From Rhynochetos jubatus (Eukaryota > Chordata > Aves > Eurypygiformes > Rhynochetidae): DNA of 64,000 nucleotides. Made by a program: the position numbers and the translations under genes. Below the pieces are notes generated by a model that had not been told where the DNA came from, did not search any database, and was given only the letters and a program-made list of their open reading frames with translations. The stretch lies in NCBI GenBank assembly GCA_027574665.1, contig CM050654.1:31887722-31951721 (forward strand). Reading direction: 5' to 3'. Positions 62,328 to 64,000 of this stretch are shown here, one piece after another. Within the stretch, counting starts at the first letter, position 1. Every line of letters begins with the position of its first letter.

Positions 62328-64000
62328 TTCCTTTTGAAAAGTTAAATGGACTGAGCTTCTTTATTCTTTGGCTTCAAGGCATTTTTCCAATGAATCATTC
62401 TTTTATCTCTTTCCTTAATCTTGTCTAATTTCAGCCTCCTTCATGAATTGTGGCTACTAGAATTGGCTAAGTATATAGTGGTCTCCATGGTGTTACAAAA
62501 AAGTAACATCTTCACCTCAATGCTTCTTTCCCTTCTCTACCTCCCACTTTGAGCTTAATCAGATCTCTTGCCTACAGCATCACAATAACAGTCCTTATTT
62601 CCTTGTTTATCCAGTACTAGTCCCAAAACTTTTTCAAAGCTGCTTTCTCAGATGTCACATCCCATTTTCTGTGACCCACATTCTGCTACCATATACATGA
62701 TCTGACAATACACACAAGTCTGCCTCGCAATAAGATCTATATTAGCACATATTATAGGTGCTCCTTATCTTATTGGTTTAAAAAAAACCAAACAAGGAAA
62801 AAACCAAATCATCTGCCCCACTGAGGCCTGCATGGTGTCAGTAAGTCCTTAGAACTAACCACCCACCTCGAATCAGAACATGGTGTACTGCAGTCAGGGT
62901 GCTTCTGATATGAGGGCACTTCACATAAGACTTCAGTAGAAGCAAGGGTCAGGAGACATTAATGATTTAGTATGTATTGTATAGAAACACTAATTGGAAA
63001 GTGTGTGGATAAAAATAAGCTTCGAATGTGATCCATTTCCACTGATTCTTGGAAATTAGTCCTAGGTTTTTACTGATGTATGAATAAATGAACAAAATCT
63101 ACCTCTGATGCACTTGAAGCCTGTGATGGATTTATTTGGAGCACCTAGGCTGCTAATCACATTAGCGAAAGTCCAGCTGACAGAAAAACCATCCCTAGAG
63201 ATGTCGCTACTTTCCCTTCCAGAAATACTAAGAAACAGCTAGTGGGTGATTTAGGGATTTTCCATGCATATCATTTATACAAGTCTTCCATTGCTTCGTG
63301 CTAATGACAGACAGGTAGCAAATATCACAAACTGGGAAAGACAATTTTAGCAGGAAAAAGAGCAGGGATTTTGCTAAATCTGTTTTCTACTGAAAAAAGC
63401 TCATAAATGGAAACTTATTTGGCATCTTTGTTGGAGCTGAATTGGCAGAGTAAGATGGAAAGCAGTTCTGTGTCTCATTACTGCCTCTACTATCACTAGT
63501 TGGAAACTCTGGAAAAACAGGCCCCTTTCTGTTTAGATACAACTGTGCTGTTGCTGCAGGGAGTGTCTGGCTTTCTCTTTCCTTCTCCTTAGTACAGATG
63601 ACATCTGCATAGAAAGGCTCTTTGTCTTTTTAAGGCTTCACCTACTGCTGCTTATTTTCTACCTGACATCTATTTGTGATATCACAGGCATTTCCTAAGT
63701 AACAATTACAGTGTCAGCAAAAGACAGGTCAAATGCTACCACGCACATAATTAAGTGTTCATGACCTAATTTCAGTTTAACTTTGTGTCATATGCATTTT
63801 CATTAATTAGTTAAATGCAGATAAATCTAGCTTTCTAAAAGAGGACTGGAAATTAGCACACAGAGCAATATCAACAGCTACCAAATTTTCAGTCAAACTG
63901 AAACAAGACCTAGATTTGAGGTGAGCAGTAAGTGCTGGGAAGAAGCAAGACGGGTAAAAAAACACCCTCTGCTTTCATGTCAGAATCCCCCATAAAACAG

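Larger units (their letters stand above)
36728..64000 (-). other. Sequence upstream of MYLK coding start: intron in the 5' UTR, possibly continuing past the window
   Basis: The acceptor at 36728-36729 shows that the bases just above belong to an intron in the 5' UTR, because an untranslated exon must be joined here. I could not identify that exon or a CpG-rich promoter anywhere up to base 64000. The stretch is AT-rich and holds repeats: a possible SINE fragment (36930-37012), G14 (38644-38657), a MIR-like SINE (41018-41215), homopolymers, a possible old CR1 end (46860-47018), a CR1 copy (57349-58475) and short tandem duplications. No protein-coding exon is supported. Whether all 27 kb is one intron cannot be settled from sequence alone. 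Confidence 0.6.

Noticed and set aside
1..64000. CRISPR array, operon, phage or other prokaryotic-type system
   Set aside because: Spliced vertebrate exons, CR1 and MIR repeats, and no regularly spaced direct repeats or dense ORFs.

Overview
This is vertebrate nuclear DNA, most likely from a bird. AT-rich non-coding sequence surrounds small GT-AG exons, and there are several CR1 LINE pieces, the retroelement typical of birds and reptiles, plus one old MIR-type SINE. The translated exons match the N-terminal part of long (non-muscle, about 210 kDa) myosin light chain kinase, MYLK. The match to the chicken protein, as I remember it, is closest. There are enough differences (for example LMLSPP near the N-terminus, and changes in the linker) that I would not call it chicken; I make no species call.

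All recognised coding sequence is on the minus strand and belongs to this one gene, so transcription runs from high to low coordinates. Eight exons can be placed with splice sites and a continuous reading frame: 36570-36727 (contains the start codon), 13682-13889, 11802-11850, 9676-9841, 6299-6464, 3386-3422, 909-1483 and 163-366. They add up to 1555 coding bases, or 518 complete codons plus one base. The protein segment has Ig-like domain 1 (about residues 29-119), Ig-like domain 2 (about 155-247), a long polar linker (about 248-426) and Ig-like domain 3 (about 427-518). The gene continues past base 1. The later Ig domains, the fibronectin type III domain, the kinase and the calmodulin-binding region are not in this window.

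Layout: 0-14 kb is the exon-dense part. 13.9-36.6 kb is one intron of 22.7 kb. From 36.7 kb to the end is sequence upstream of the first coding exon. That exon starts with an acceptor site and carries only 8 bases of 5' UTR, so at least one untranslated exon and a promoter lie further upstream. I see no CpG island or recognisable first exon in 36.7-64 kb.

Repeats: a 5'-truncated, frameshifted CR1 copy at about 57.35-58.47 kb (minus), a short CR1 3' end at about 5.4 kb (plus), a likely older CR1 3' end at about 46.9 kb (plus), a MIR-like SINE at about 41.0-41.2 kb (plus), two weaker tRNA-derived SINE-like pieces, homopolymer runs, short tandem duplications and one G-rich tract. I found no second protein-coding gene, tRNA, rRNA, CRISPR array or prokaryotic-type system. 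The most useful observations concern the MYLK exons: a frame-neutral alternative-exon candidate that keeps only one of the two Src-site tyrosines known in human, and Ig domains lacking a canonical cysteine.
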